Numbered from the stretch's first letter, positions 49,356 to 60,177 are shown. The stretch: 64,000 bases of DNA from Brachypodium distachyon (GCF_000005505.3 NC_016132.3:8122001-8186000), one strand, 5' to 3'. Notes: generated by a model from the sequence alone, not told the origin. Made by a program: numbers and translations.

Positions 49356-50615
49356 TCTACCCAAATAATAAAGGGAGGAACACTTCCTTCGTCGTTGTCT
49401 TCGTCTGTCTGTGAACTTTGCAATTTGCCCCTTCAAGTTTTTGTTAGTTCAACCCACGGTCCAAATTATATGGGCTATTCTGCAAATATACGTCTCCTTC
49501 CCCAGATCTATCCCTAACCCCAATACCATTGCGCCTCTACTCCTCTTCGAATTCCTCCCGACCTCTTGTGGCTGCCCCCCCCCCTCCCTCTCCTCCTGCC
49601 TTCCCTCCAGAAATAATAAAGGGAGGAACGCTTCCTTCGTCACCGTCGTCTGTCTGTGAACTTTGTAATTTGCCCCTTCAAGTTTTTGTTAATTCAACCC
49701 GCGGTCCAAATTATATGGGCTATTCTGCAAATATGCGTCTCCTTCCCCAGATCTCTCCCCGACACCAATACCGCTGCACCTCTACTCCTCTTCCTCCCGA
49801 CCTATTGTGGCTGTCGTCGCCCTCCCTCTCCTCCTGCCTTCCCTTCGCCCGCCACCGGCACTTCTCCCCCCTACTTCGGCGCTGCTCTGCTCTGTCACGC
49901 GTGCGATGCTACGTCCCGCCGCCGACGTGTCTCCCATCTGCTCCGCCGGCGCCGCTCCCTCTTGCCATCGGCGCCGCTCTTCTCTGCCGCGCGGGCACCG
50001 CTCCCTCCTGCCGTCGGTGCTGCTCTTCTCTGCCGCCTGGGCGCCGCTCCCTCCCGCCGTCGGTGCTACTCCCTCCCGCATGAGGCGACCAACAGAGGAG
50101 CTGGGTGAGGGGGCGGTGGTTGTACACCCGCGGGAGGCGTTTCCTCGGTGCACCCCATCGTCCAGCAGCTGGTCCTGCACCGACCTTGCGTGCCTCCTCC
50201 ACTTCCCTTTCTCTGTCGTTCTCCGTCTCTCCCTGTCTCTGTCTCTGTCTCTATCTTTCTCTGTTCGTACTGATCCCTCCCCCTTCTCTTCTCTTTTGTT
50301 TATGTTGGTAATAATGGTGACTTATGTTGATTTGTCATATACGCATATCAATGTTGTATCAGATATTGGAGAATTTTATCCATTATCATTATATTGAGGA
50401 GGTAATCTCATTGTGGCACACAAATGTTACCACAATTCAGCTCATCCAGGTTAATTAGAAACCAAACAGCAACCTGGCTCATCCATGTTAGACAACCAAA
50501 CACAGAAAGAAATATCTTTATACACGCCATCAATGGTTATCCCTATCCACTTTTGCTTGATGGCAAACCAAACGCACTCTAAGTGACCGTGACAACGCAT
50601 GGACACTGCACTAGT
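49356..50615 (+). mobile_element. Non-autonomous Helitron with a duplicated 5' region
   Basis: Starts TCTACCCAAATAATAAAGGG after an A, and ends ACCGTGACAACGCATGGACA followed by CTGCACTAGT at 50615. The first 250 bp are directly duplicated: AATAATAAAGGGAGGAAC at 49366 and 49611, then CCCCTTCAAGTTTTTGTTA and TATGGGCTATTCTGCAAATA in both. 49790-50200 is GC-rich with long frames on both strands and no recognisable domain; 50230-50270 is a TCTCTGTC microsatellite. No Rep/helicase. The 3' flank is C rather than T. Confidence 0.75.
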
Positions 50616-50629
50616 CAAACATAATAAAA

Positions 50630-50834
50630 ACTAGCAGGTATGCCCACGTGTTACTACGGATCAACAAAATCACAAACTATTTATTTTTATTTTCTGTGTA
50701 GTCAACTCATGGCGCCATAAGATCGGCATGCGGGTGTGGTGACGTCGGTTGTAAGACGGAGTAAGAGAAATCATGAAAAAAACGGTAATGACCGTACCAT
50801 CACCACCAACTCCAATTTAATACATTAGTATAGA
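50630..50834 (-). mobile_element. Short Helitron (205 bp), minus orientation
   Basis: On the minus strand it starts TCTATACTAATGTATTAAAT and ends ACACGTGGGCATACCTGCTAGT, flanked by A and T. It lies only 14 bp beyond the end of the preceding Helitron. Its inner sequence (GGTGATGGTACGGTCATTAC; CGACGTCACCACACCCGCAT) matches the element at 54059-54469, so both belong to one family. Confidence 0.85.
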
Positions 50835-51264
50835 TTACATCAGAATCCTTTAACCATCTAATGACCACTAACGCTGCCAGAGCGAGCCGCCGACGCGCCG
50901 CTGTCGCCGTTCCCCTACCGGAGTCCACCTCAGAAAAGGGAGAGTAACCCCCAAAAAAAAGATACAGTAATGTCTTTCTTTTTCAAGGGACTGACGAAGG
51001 AAACCGAATCCTATTAGAAACCGGCCGGGTCCGCACGTCGTATCTCTCAGCTCAGCCCGCCCTGCACAAACTGGTGGGAAACCGAATCCTAATCGTACGT
51101 CATACCCTCGGCCGGGCCCGGCCCGGCCCGGCCCGACTCGGGGCGTTATTAGTGAGTACTGCACATACATGGACAGCCCGACCGCGAGATAGGGACCAAC
51201 CACACGAAACCATCGATCCCCTTTTCGTCCACCGCCGGAATCGCCAGCCGCCGCGTCGATCGCC

Positions 51265-52393
51265 ATGGCCGACTGCGATTACAACTACGACAACAACTCT
51301 CCCCCCCATCCCCACCGCCGGCCGACGGCCTCCCCGATCACCTGAAGGATGCTAGCCTCTCCGATATCTTCCTTTATCTACGCAGCAGAGCCAACTCCGG
51401 GCCGGCCGACGACTACTCCCGCCAAGGCCAGCACCAGGTTCGCATCTCCCGCCCCTTCCTTGATCTACTCTCAATTTAGATTTTTATTCGACCCACCCCC
51501 CCCCCTTCCCCCCCCCCCCCCCCCCCCCCCCCCGCCTGGTCGATCCATGGGTTCCTTCATCTGTTCGAATTGCAAAGTCATCGATTCGGACTTGCAACTT
51601 GAACTGATGAAGGAAGCTGTAGCTGCCAAACCGGGGAAACTCTTAATTTTGTTCTTATATGTTGTTTCATCTGTTGACTGAGTGGCTTCTTTAAGCTACT
51701 CCTTTTCTGATGTTGTTTCATCGGTAGCTTTAAACTAGGGGCATTCTTAATCTTGTACTAACTCTAATTCGGCTGGCTGGCTTGCAGCAGCAGATGTATA
51801 TGACTAACATCAACATGGATCCTCGGAAGCTACCAGACGGTAGTACTCGCACATATGGGATTGTTTCCGACAGGCCTCTTTGTCACAAGCGTTGGAGCAA
51901 TCGCAGTAGTCGACCATCCCTGGCGCCGCATGACGACGATGACGAAGGGGCCAAGATGCTCGACAGCCTCGAGGATGACGGATTCTACCACCGTTTTAGC
52001 AAGCGTGGTCGTCAACGATCTCCGGTGCTGCTTCACGACGATGAAAAAGGGGGCACCAAGGTTGTATGCCTGACCAAGATGCTCTCCCCGAGCGACCGCC
52101 TTGAGGACGACAGATTCTACCAGCACTTTCTGGAGAATGTCACGGAAGAGGCACGCAAGTACGGCGACCTAGTGAAGGTGGTGATCCCGCAGCCTGGACC
52201 TGGCATCGAAGGCAGCGGGGCTGCTTCCGTGGTGGCCGGAGTCGGGAAAGTGTTTCTGGAGTACACGCACCTCGCCGACGCAGCCTGGTGCAGGAGGTGG
52301 TTGGATGGGATATGGTATGGCGGGAAGGTCATCGCTGCTGCCTTCTTCCCTCAGGACAGGTTTGATGTTGGGGACTATGACTACAATGGATAA
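51265..52393 (+). pseudogene. U2AF65-like gene reduced to the C-terminal UHM domain, frameshifted
   Basis: Exon 1 is 51265-51437 (MADCDYNYDN... to YSRQGQHQ) and exon 2 is 51788-52393, with a GT-AG intron in phase 0. Exon 2 encodes a UHM/RRM like the third domain of U2AF large subunit: VVCLTKMLSPSDRLEDDRFY, then GDLVKVVIPQPGPG, VGKVFLEYTHLADAAWCRRW and a DVGDYDYNG end. In splicing, this domain binds SF1. The RS region and RRM1-2 that bind U2AF35 and the polypyrimidine tract are absent. The R-x-F loop, GRKF in canonical UHMs, is GIWY here. In exon 1 the frame from the ATG shifts at a run of seven C (51301-51307), and one more C would restore it, so either the copy is dead or the base count is an assembly error. 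Intron 1 carries a 26-base C run. Confidence 0.75.
51496..51533 (+). repeat. Poly-C tracts in the intron
   Basis: Ten C (51496-51505), TT, then twenty-six C (51508-51533), within the intron of the U2AF-like gene. This is a long G/C homopolymer, able to form quadruplex or i-motif structures and prone to length error in sequencing. Confidence 0.95.
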
Positions 52394-52448
52394 GATTGTA
52401 GATGGGTGGTATATGGTCAGAAATCCATATATTTGCTAGTTACTATTA

Positions 52449-52526
52449 CCTCTGTTCCTTAATGTAAGATGTTTTGGTAAACTAAATTAGTTTGCCAAAT
52501 CGTCCTATATTATGGAACGGAGGGAG
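52449..52526. mobile_element. Short Stowaway MITE downstream of the U2AF-like gene
   Basis: 78 bp, CCTCTGTTCC to GGAACGGAGGGAG, with TA on both sides (52447-52448, 52527-52528) and a central palindrome around TTTGGTAAACTAAATTAGTT. It probably lies in the 3' untranslated or flanking region. Confidence 0.88.
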
Positions 52527-52559
52527 TAGTAGTTAATCTCTTATCACTAGCGTCCATAA

Positions 52560-54058
52560 TGCTAAATGTATCTTAATTTGGAAGCACATTGATAAGAAGA
52601 TGATGTTGCAAGTTCCATATTATTATATAATCGGTTGGAAGTTTGGTATACATCAAGAAGTTCATATTCGTCCTGCATGAAAGGTTTGAGCTTTCGCTAG
52701 CCAGTTCATTGCTGATAAACATGTTAGGAAGCAGCTTATATATATGGCCTCTGATAATTCATGTTGGCAGTCGTGGAGCATAATTTGGTTAAACCTGAAA
52801 AAGCATGTGACAACAACTTAACATATACATCATGTTGGTTTTTTCCTGAAGTTATTATGTTTGTACATTAAGTATCACCCAAAAATTAGCCCTTGTTGAG
52901 AAAAAGTCAATCTACATTCAAGTTTCCTAAAATCTTGACCTTTGTATGTGTATGCAGTTTTATGTTTCCCCATTACGACAAATTGGTATTCTAGACCATG
53001 AAAAATCTTTATCTTGTTTCATGCGGGGTCAAAAGTGTATTACCTCAAAATCATCATCCCAGATGGAAGCATTTAATATGTCATGTTGATTGTAGAGAAG
53101 GTGTCACAGGTCATGTTTCTATTACCAAGTACTCTTCAGCAAGTTCATTGTTTTTGCAAAACTTGTCTGTCAGTCTATGTTTCTTCTAGATTATCCAAAA
53201 CCCTCCTTGGAGAATAGTCGAAGTTCCTTGGACATTCCACAATGAGATTTAAGAGGCTTCTTCATGGTTCTTAGTACAAGCATATTCTTTAATTCGGTAA
53301 CAAGCTCAATAATGTAACGTAGAAGTTGGCAGAGTCTAGAGATCTCTGAGCAGACATCTTTCATAGACAAACCCATCCCTAGGGAACTAATTCATCATAT
53401 AAACATTGCAGTTAACACTTAAGAGTTCATACATCACCTTGGAGTTTCTTTTGGTTACCTTAAGTCTATATATTTGACAAGTGAATAATCACATGTTGGA
53501 CTTCAGGTAACCAACAAATAGTGAAACCAGATATAGGAAGTTGACTGAACAAGTGGATTATGCTACTGACTACTGTAAGTTAAGACCATAAACACAGTTG
53601 ACCCTATCATGTAAAACAACATAATTCATATGCTTTACCGATTGTAACATGCTGGGGGTGCAGTTTCTTAGCCAGTAGTTCCGATAGCAGGTCTTTATTA
53701 CCAGCAGACCCTTCTTGTTTGCCATCGTTGAGGAGAGAACCAGCGTTGTGCTCTTTCTTGGGCATGTGGTGAATCCTTTGATGGAGAACTGAGGTTATAT
53801 TTAGAATCCAGGATTGCTATAATGATTATTTCATATTTTGAGAAATTAATGTTTGTTATTGTAATGAATAAAAATGATTTATATGTGTATTTTATGTTAA
53901 GTTTTAGAAAGATCAATATAAATTTGGCATAACTTTTGCACAACCAGTGTTTAGTATAATAGACTTTTTTTTGTAATTCCAAGCAGGACAATCCACACTA
54001 AGAAACACCAAGACAACCAAGCGAGCGTGTAAGTATACTACTCCACTCCGTGTTACAA
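52560..54058. other. Intergenic AT-rich stretch
   Basis: No supportable gene, RNA or transposon end. Open frames are short and without motifs. Confidence 0.6.
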
Positions 54059-54469
54059 TCTATACCAATATATTAAATTGGAATTGGTGGTGATGGTACG
54101 GTCGCCGTCGTAGGTTAACTTCGTTAAAATTACAACCAGTATGTCATTGCCTGTTTTTTTTTTCCTCCAGTTTTTTTTATGATTTTTCCTACTCCGTCTT
54201 ACAACCGACGCCACCACACCCGCATGTCGACCTCGACGGTGCCATGAGTTGTTGTAGGTTAACTTCGTTAAAATTACAATCAATATGCCACTGCCTGTTA
54301 TTTTCTTTTCCTCCAGTTTTTTTCACGATTTCTCCTACTCCGTCTTACAACCGACGCCACCACACCCGCATGCCGACCTCGACGGCGTCATGAGTTGCCT
54401 ACACAGAAAATAAAAATAAATAGTTTGTGATTTGTTGACCCGTAGCAACGCGCAGGCACACCTGCTAGT
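54059..54469 (+). mobile_element. Short Helitron (411 bp) with internal tandem duplication
   Basis: Starts TCTATACCAATATATTAAAT after an A and ends ACCCGTAGCAACGCGCAGGC-ACACCTGCTAGT before a T. The inner unit beginning GTAGGTTAACTTCGTTAAAA and ending CGACCTCGACGG-G-CATGAGTTG occurs twice in tandem (about 54112-54253 and 54255-54400). The sibling at 50630-50834 has one copy. Confidence 0.88.
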
Positions 54470-55100
54470 TAGTATTATTTTTTGGGGGACAGGGGCACAG
54501 CAAAGTTTACAAGGATCTACACTTACCAAAGCAAGCTTTACCAAACAGTGATGGCTCGCTATGCCCTCATTTTTGTGGGGGTGGGGGATACATCACATTT
54601 TGTCTTTCCAATCCATTTTAATTTTTCTGTCTTTCAGAAAACATGATCGCGGGACAATACACGTGCCTTCGTTCCATAGGTTTCGTGTGATCATTTGGTG
54701 TCTTCAACTCTTCATCGTACCCTCTCAGCCTCAGGAAAGGTGATGGCCGGGCTTAGTCATGTGTTTCAGCGTGATCCTCTCGGCTCGCAAAGATAGCTCG
54801 TGAGCTAACAGGCTAGCCTTAAGTTTTGGGCGATTCCAAAAAAAGTTCATGCCCAACAAATGTCCCGTCCATTTATATTGTCACAATACAGTGGTCCATA
54901 GGCCCATTAGGGGATAGAGAAGGGCTTCGGTGGGAGGCTCTCCACCACGTGGCGGAACTCCACGTATGTGGGGAGCGCGAACAGAAGGAGGGGAGGAATC
55001 CTAATGGGCTTTCCCCTGGCTGGCCACCTCTAAGAAGGAAAGAGGAAGATTTGAGGGAAGTAATCCCTAGTGATGGGATTACTTACCTATTTCTTCAGAG
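54470..55100. other. Unassigned stretch
   Basis: No recognisable gene. It runs from the end of the Helitron to the fold-back element and contains short open frames only. Confidence 0.5.
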
Positions 55101-56060
55101 GTAAGAAAAGAAAGAAAATATCTCTTCTCCACCTGCCTTGCCATCGGCCTACTACCCTATATAAGGAGGGGAGAGGTTGCCCCCTGACCAAACCATGCTC
55201 CTCTCCCCACCTCCTACCGCACGGCGAAGCCCAGTCCGGGGAGAACTCCACCATAGCTTACATCACGCGGTCGTGTTGCCGGGATCTCATTAAGCTCTCC
55301 CACCATACCCTACATCACGCGGTTGTGCTGTCGGGATCTCATTAAGCTCTCCCACCATACCCTACATCATGCGGTCGTGCTGCCGTAATCTCATTAAGCT
55401 CTCCCCCTCGCTTGCTGGATCAAAAAGGAGGAGATGACATCAATCCATACGTGCGGATACCGAGGAGGTGTCGTCCATTTGGCAATGAGATTGATTTCAA
55501 TGAAAGTACGACTACACCAACCACAATCTTGAGATCGTAACGCTTTGTGTTCTTCACGGGTTTGAAGTCCACAATCTCCTTGTTACTACATCTAGTAGAT
55601 ATGAGCTTCGACTTCTTCCGCATTTCTCATAGGAAATTTTTTGTTTTCCATGCAACAAACCCATCGTGGTATGGAAAACAAAAAAATTCGTACGAAGAAA
55701 TCCAAGATCATATCTCATAGATGCTAGTAAAAAGGAGGATTGTGGACTTTATACCGGTTGGTGTAGTCGTACTTTCATTGAGATCAATCTCAATGCCGAA
55801 TGAACGACACCTCCTCGGTATTCATACGTACGGCTTGATGTCGTCTACTCCTTCTTGATCCAGCAAGCGAGGGAAAGAGGTTGACAAGATCCCAGTAACA
55901 CGATGGCGTGGTGTAGGCTATGTTGGAGTTCTCCACCCGTGTGCGTGAGAGGAGCAGGGTGTCATCAGGGGGCAGCCCCTCCCCTCCTTATACAGGGGAG
56001 GAGGCCGGCGGTAAGGTAGGTGGAGAAGAGATTTTCTCTTTCCTCTCTTGGCTCTCAAGA
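55101..56060. mobile_element. Fold-back element: ~1 kb imperfect palindrome
   Basis: The left arm (about 55101-55650) and right arm (about 55672-56060) are inverted copies. Matching blocks include ATCTCTTCTCCACCT-CCTT, CCTCGCTTGCTGGATCAA, ATACCGAGGAGGTGTCGT, AATGAAAGTACGACTACACC and TTTTTTGTTTTCCAT near the centre, which folds around about 20 bases at 55651-55671. The left arm is longer because it contains three tandem copies of a 52-bp unit. No coding. Such an element would give a long hairpin RNA if transcribed through, a possible small-RNA source. Target duplications and precise ends were not established. Confidence 0.85.
55248..55403. repeat. 52-bp tandem repeat, three copies, inside the fold-back left arm
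   Basis: Units at 55248-55299, 55300-55351 and 55352-55403 share CCACCATA-C-TACATCA-GCGG and GATCTCATTAAGCTCTC. The opposite arm holds only one diverged counterpart near 55880-55930, so the expansion happened after the palindrome formed. Confidence 0.88.
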
Positions 56061-56200
56061 AATTGGCAAGTCTCGATCCTAAATTCTTGTTATTGTTTTA
56101 ATACAAATTCTTGTTCTAATAAAAAAAAAATCTAAAATGATAAAAAACCGTTTGCAGAAGAGACACATCGCCATTTCGGAATCCAACCGTCGTCTCCATC

Positions 56201-58000
56201 ATGGCCGGCGGGAAACGTCACCGGAGTGGCGACAGCACTCGTCCGATGTGAAAGGGCATTTCTCTCCTAGTTAATTTTGGTGGTGATGACAATGTGTGTT
56301 GTGGACTAATTGTGCGTTAAATATTTCAGATTTGATATCAATTGGCGCAAAACGATTCGATGTCCTCAAATTGGAAAACGAAGAGTAGTGGAGTTTTAGC
56401 GGATTTTTCTGTTATTGAGTCGTATGAACTCCGTACTATTAAGAGGGAGTCCACATGAGAAGGTAATGGGTGAATCGCTTTTCACGTACACAAACAAACA
56501 TCTTGCACCCACATAAAGCCTACCCAAAAAGTGAGAGAGAACCAACTCTAGAGCCTAACTGGTGTGCATTTGCTTGCCCAGGTCCGGAAATTCCGGTGTG
56601 GTTCCGGTCAGCCGGAACTTCCGGTGTGGTTCCGGTCAGCCGGAACTTCCGGTGACCGGCGGAAGTTCCGCCCCTGGAACTCGCAGTGCATAACGGTTAG
56701 ATTTTGGGGAATCCAAATAGATACCCCTTCGTCCCCAATGCTTTTTCTGCCCGAGCACGAAGCAAAGAACAGCCCCCTCTCTCCTAAGAACTCCATAAGC
56801 TTCATTCTACTAGATCTCCCTCCATAAAGCTTCCCCCTTGTTGATTCTTTGAGGATTGGAGGAGAAAACCTAGATCTAGGGTTTCACCAAGTCACAAAGT
56901 TGATTCCCCTTATTTCTCTTGTGGATTTCATTTCTCTTGGGCATTTGGGAGCCCTAGACGGAAGTGGTTGCCTTGAGCTCTTCCCTTGGGGATTGTGGAG
57001 CTTGAGGATTGGATTGGGAACCTCCAATTGAGTTGTGAAGCTAGCCCCGGTCAAGTTTGTAAAGGTTCGGTCTTCGCCTTCAAGGAAGCCATTAGTGGAG
57101 CTCACTCACCTTTGTGGTGTCGTGAGAGGAGAATAGAGTGAGCCTTTGTGGCGTCTCTACCTTTGTGGTAGAGCACTCCTCCAAACGAGACGTACACCTA
57201 CCTCAATCGGTGGAACTCCGGTAAAATCTCCGTCTCTCATGTGGTATCCATTCTTACCCTTTACATTCTTGTTATCTAGTTGCTTCGGCTATTGCACTTC
57301 ATCCTAGGGTTGCATTATCTTTAGAGAATTTAGTAAATCCTAGGTTAAGTGTTTGTATCTTTCTAGAAAAGAAAAAGAAAAAGATTAAAATTTGTTAGTC
57401 GCCTATTCACCCCCCCCCCCTCTAGCCGACCATACCGATCTTTCACGATGCCGTTGGCCAAGCTATATAACGGCTCAAATGAGATGGGCTGTCATCTGGC
57501 ATCGCTACTCGACCTCATCCGCGGCTATTACAAGGCGGCGCAAAGGAGTCTCCTCAAGGCTGGCCTCTGCTTCGGGTTCATGGACCCTGCATCCAACATC
57601 CTTGTCAACACGGTGTCCCACCGCCATCATCCTCCAATAAATGAGGCGGCGGTGGCGGCCGGCGGAACAGGTCGGACGAGGTGAAGGCGATCAGCCAAGG
57701 TGCTGAGGAAGATGGCCTTGTCAAGATCGTCATGGATATCAGCAACATCTCCATCAGAGGCCCGGTCTCTTTTAGTTCGGAGGTCCGGATCTTCCCTTCT
57801 CTTCTCCTCACCACGAGCGCTCGCTGCAGTCCCTGGTGGCCTTCCTCGTCTGAAGCTTCCGCTACCTCTTCGTTCCTGGCCAAGGCCGACCTCCTCGCCA
57901 CCGAGCAGCTGATCCAGCAGGATCGAGATGCCGGAGCTAGTCCCCCGGCTCCTCAAGCGCCAAACTCCCACTGTTTCTTCAAGATTTGCATTTAGTACCA
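56201..58000 (+). pseudogene. Grass-specific unknown-function gene split by a solo LTR and frameshifted
   Basis: The first exon opens MAGGKRHRSGDSTRPM at 56201, is interrupted after 56248, and continues at 57451 with PLAKLYNGSNEMGCHLASLL, LIRGYYKAAQRSLLKAGLCF and GFMDPASNILVNTVS. Removing the LTR and one copy of CGATG joins the two pieces in frame. Downstream, the end of the family is recognisable but in changing frames: ERSLQSLVAFLV-stop-SFRYL at about 57800-57855, then FLAKADLLATEQLIQQDRDA at about 57875-57930. It resembles a multicopy grass protein family that I cannot name with certainty. Function is unknown. The stop, the frameshifts and the LTR all mark it as dead. Confidence 0.65.
56249..57445 (+). 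mobile_element. Solo copia LTR, 1197 bp, in a coding exon
   Basis: Begins TGAAAGGGCATTTCTC and ends CGACCATACCGATCTTTCA. It is flanked by perfect 5-bp duplications CGATG (56244-56248 and 57446-57450). The start and the end (TTCACCCCCC-CTCTAG-CGACCATACCGATC) are of the type seen in large grass copia elements. It contains three tandem copies of a CCGG-rich word, GTTCCGGTCAGCCGGAACTT, near 56590-56660. No internal region remains, so the element was lost by LTR-LTR recombination. Confidence 0.92.
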
Positions 58001-59449
58001 TTTTTTATCCAACTGGATTTAAAATTTCGTTACTTTGATGGACACATGTTCATGACTTCAAGGTGGTGGTTGGTGTCCTGTACACCTTAAGGAGGCTAGT
58101 CCACCCCCAAGGTTTCAAATTTCGTTTTGGACAAAAAAAAATCATTACCCACCAAAATGACATTCCGGGAACCATTTCGGATTTGGGTGTTTTAAATTAC
58201 ACCAAAATTTATTGAAATTGTAGCGGGACATAAAATTCGTCCTGCACATGTTATGCAACTTATTTCTCGGTTCTTGTCCAAAAAGAAAAATGGCATACTT
58301 GATTTTAGGATAGAAGAAGTTTATATTATCTATTTTACATTGGGCTCACATTGAATTTTTTGACTGAAGGGCTAAAATTTCAGGACCCACCGAAATTTCG
58401 TCAAAATTTTAAACCTTTTTCCACCCTATATATCCCCATTGTCGTTGCTCAACGACTTGCACAATTTATAGAAATATTTTTTCCCTGTTCAATATCTGAC
58501 AAAAAACAATCTGCTTTGTCTCTCCCTGCTAATAAGCGCAGAAAGGGACATGGTCTGCTGGTTTGTCTCTCCCTCTCTAATTTGTGGTATATATAATTTT
58601 ATTTGCAGAACTGAAACCAATATGTTAGATCATTGATTCTTTCATGCATGTTAATGAAAGATACAATGCAGCTTTTGCCGGTGAAGTTCACGTAAAGAAC
58701 GAAAGACAAAAGACAAGATGTATGTAAGTATGTTCATGATTATCGTCCCTGTAATTTTATATCTGAGATATTGATCTTAACAAATCTATTGGATGCAGAA
58801 GAATTCATGAACTAATTTTGCGCATGTGAAATGTTTTGCAACTTATGTGCATGATTATGTAGAAGGGTCTTGAGATGATTGGACTCTAGGACAATGTATA
58901 TTGGCATTCTTTGTTAATGTAATCCAGTTTGGTTATTCTAGAATGAAACATAAGTTTCAAACTTTATGTGCTACAGTTTATTGTTTCTTGGATATATGAA
59001 TTGTATGAGTCATACTTTTAGCATATGGTGAAACTTAAGTGATTGGATATAAATAATTGTAATTGGCCAGATTGTGAAGGAGAAGAATTCCAACACAAGC
59101 TAAACCAAGGAGTCTATTACGAATGAGCATGTAATATACTTGTAGGAATTTATTTTTTCTATTTACAATACCTTTTCTGCCTCCTGCAAAGATCGATATT
59201 CTGAAGTAGCCACTTTTTTCATTCGACGAGTTATTGGACATTCAAAGGCTGAGTCTATTACGAATGAGCATGTAACATACTTGTAGTATCGCTTTAAAGT
59301 GGGGTTGAATTGTAATATTTCTTCAACTAATTATAATTTATTGTGTCCGTGGATTTAATATGATGCAATATACATGGATTATATATTGGCCGCGCAGGTT
59401 TATATAGATAGACCATGGCATCTATTTGAATGCCCTATAAAAGAAGATA
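58001..59449. other. Intergenic AT-rich stretch with a direct repeat
   Basis: No gene. A 36-base word starting GAGTCTATTACGAATGAGCA is repeated at about 59110 and 59252, 142 bp apart. Confidence 0.6.
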
Positions 59450-59562
59450 CTCCGTCCGACCGGTATTACTTGTCTCAAATTTGTCCAAACACAGATGTAT
59501 CTATGTGTAAAAAATGTCTAGATATATGTAATATTTCGACAAATAATTCCGGCCGGAGAAAG
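59450..59562. mobile_element. Stowaway MITE, sibling of 49217-49325
   Basis: 113 bp, CTCCGTCCG to CCGGAGAAAG, with TA at 59448-59449 and 59563-59564. It shares ATTACTTGTCTCAA, GTCTAGATA-ATGTAATATTT and CGACAA-TAATTCC with the copy at 49217. Confidence 0.9.
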
Positions 59563-59715
59563 TAATAAAAATTGAAGAGAAATGAAAATGAAAAGACATG
59601 TTTAAAATTGTAAGGATGTGCATGCACGTGCACACTCACTAGTTGACAAAAGGTCGCTGCGTTTACCGTGGGATATGTGGGGCCATGATTGTGCATCCGG
59701 ATTTTGAAAGTTACC

Positions 59716-59928
59716 ATGGGCGAGGACTTTGAGAAAATCGTCCTTCAAGAGCATTTCATTGGCTGGACCAGCGACAATATCGGCAGTGATGGCATTAAGG
59801 CTAACGATTCCGTGGACATACTAGAAGAGGATTGTATCTATTTTGATCGCCTCAGGGATGCTAAATATGCAAATCACTTAAATGCCGAAGCCAAGGAATG
59901 GGGTGGACGCCCTAGATTGTGTTGTTGA
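59716..59928 (+). CDS. Small hypothetical ORF, 70 codons
   Basis: MGEDFEKIVLQEHFIGW to GGRPRLCC. It is acidic, with no recognised domain. Codon use looks coding-like, and it may be a last exon or a gene remnant; no upstream exon was found. Function unknown. Confidence 0.3.
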   Translation: MGEDFEKIVLQEHFIGWTSDNIGSDGIKANDSVDILEEDCIYFDRLRDAKYANHLNAEAKEWGGRPRLCC

Positions 59929-60053
59929 TTATGTGTAGCGTATGCGTTTTTAAAATGATTATTTACCTTGTACTAGTAGTATAAGAAGATGTCGGCTAAG
60001 TTTGTCACTTTTGTTGTAATAATCAAACATCTTTTTAGCCGAATACAGTCAAA

Positions 60054-60177
60054 TGGACACTCGCCTAACCTACATTAGCACGACACAGTGAAAACAATCT
60101 TGGACAGACGGTAACTGGACACTCGCCCAACCTACATTGGCACTACACAGTGAAAACAATCTTGGACAGACGGTAAT
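60054..60177. repeat. 62-bp tandem duplication
   Basis: TGGACACTCGCC-AACCTACA through AATCTTGGACAGACGGTAA occurs at 60054-60115 and again at 60116-60177, with four or five differences. Non-coding. Confidence 0.92.

Noticed and set aside
49529..50397. Plus-strand frames of 184 and 196 codons in the Helitron
   Set aside because: Low-complexity Pro/Ser/Arg/Leu sequence in a GC-rich Helitron cargo, with equally long opposite-strand frames.
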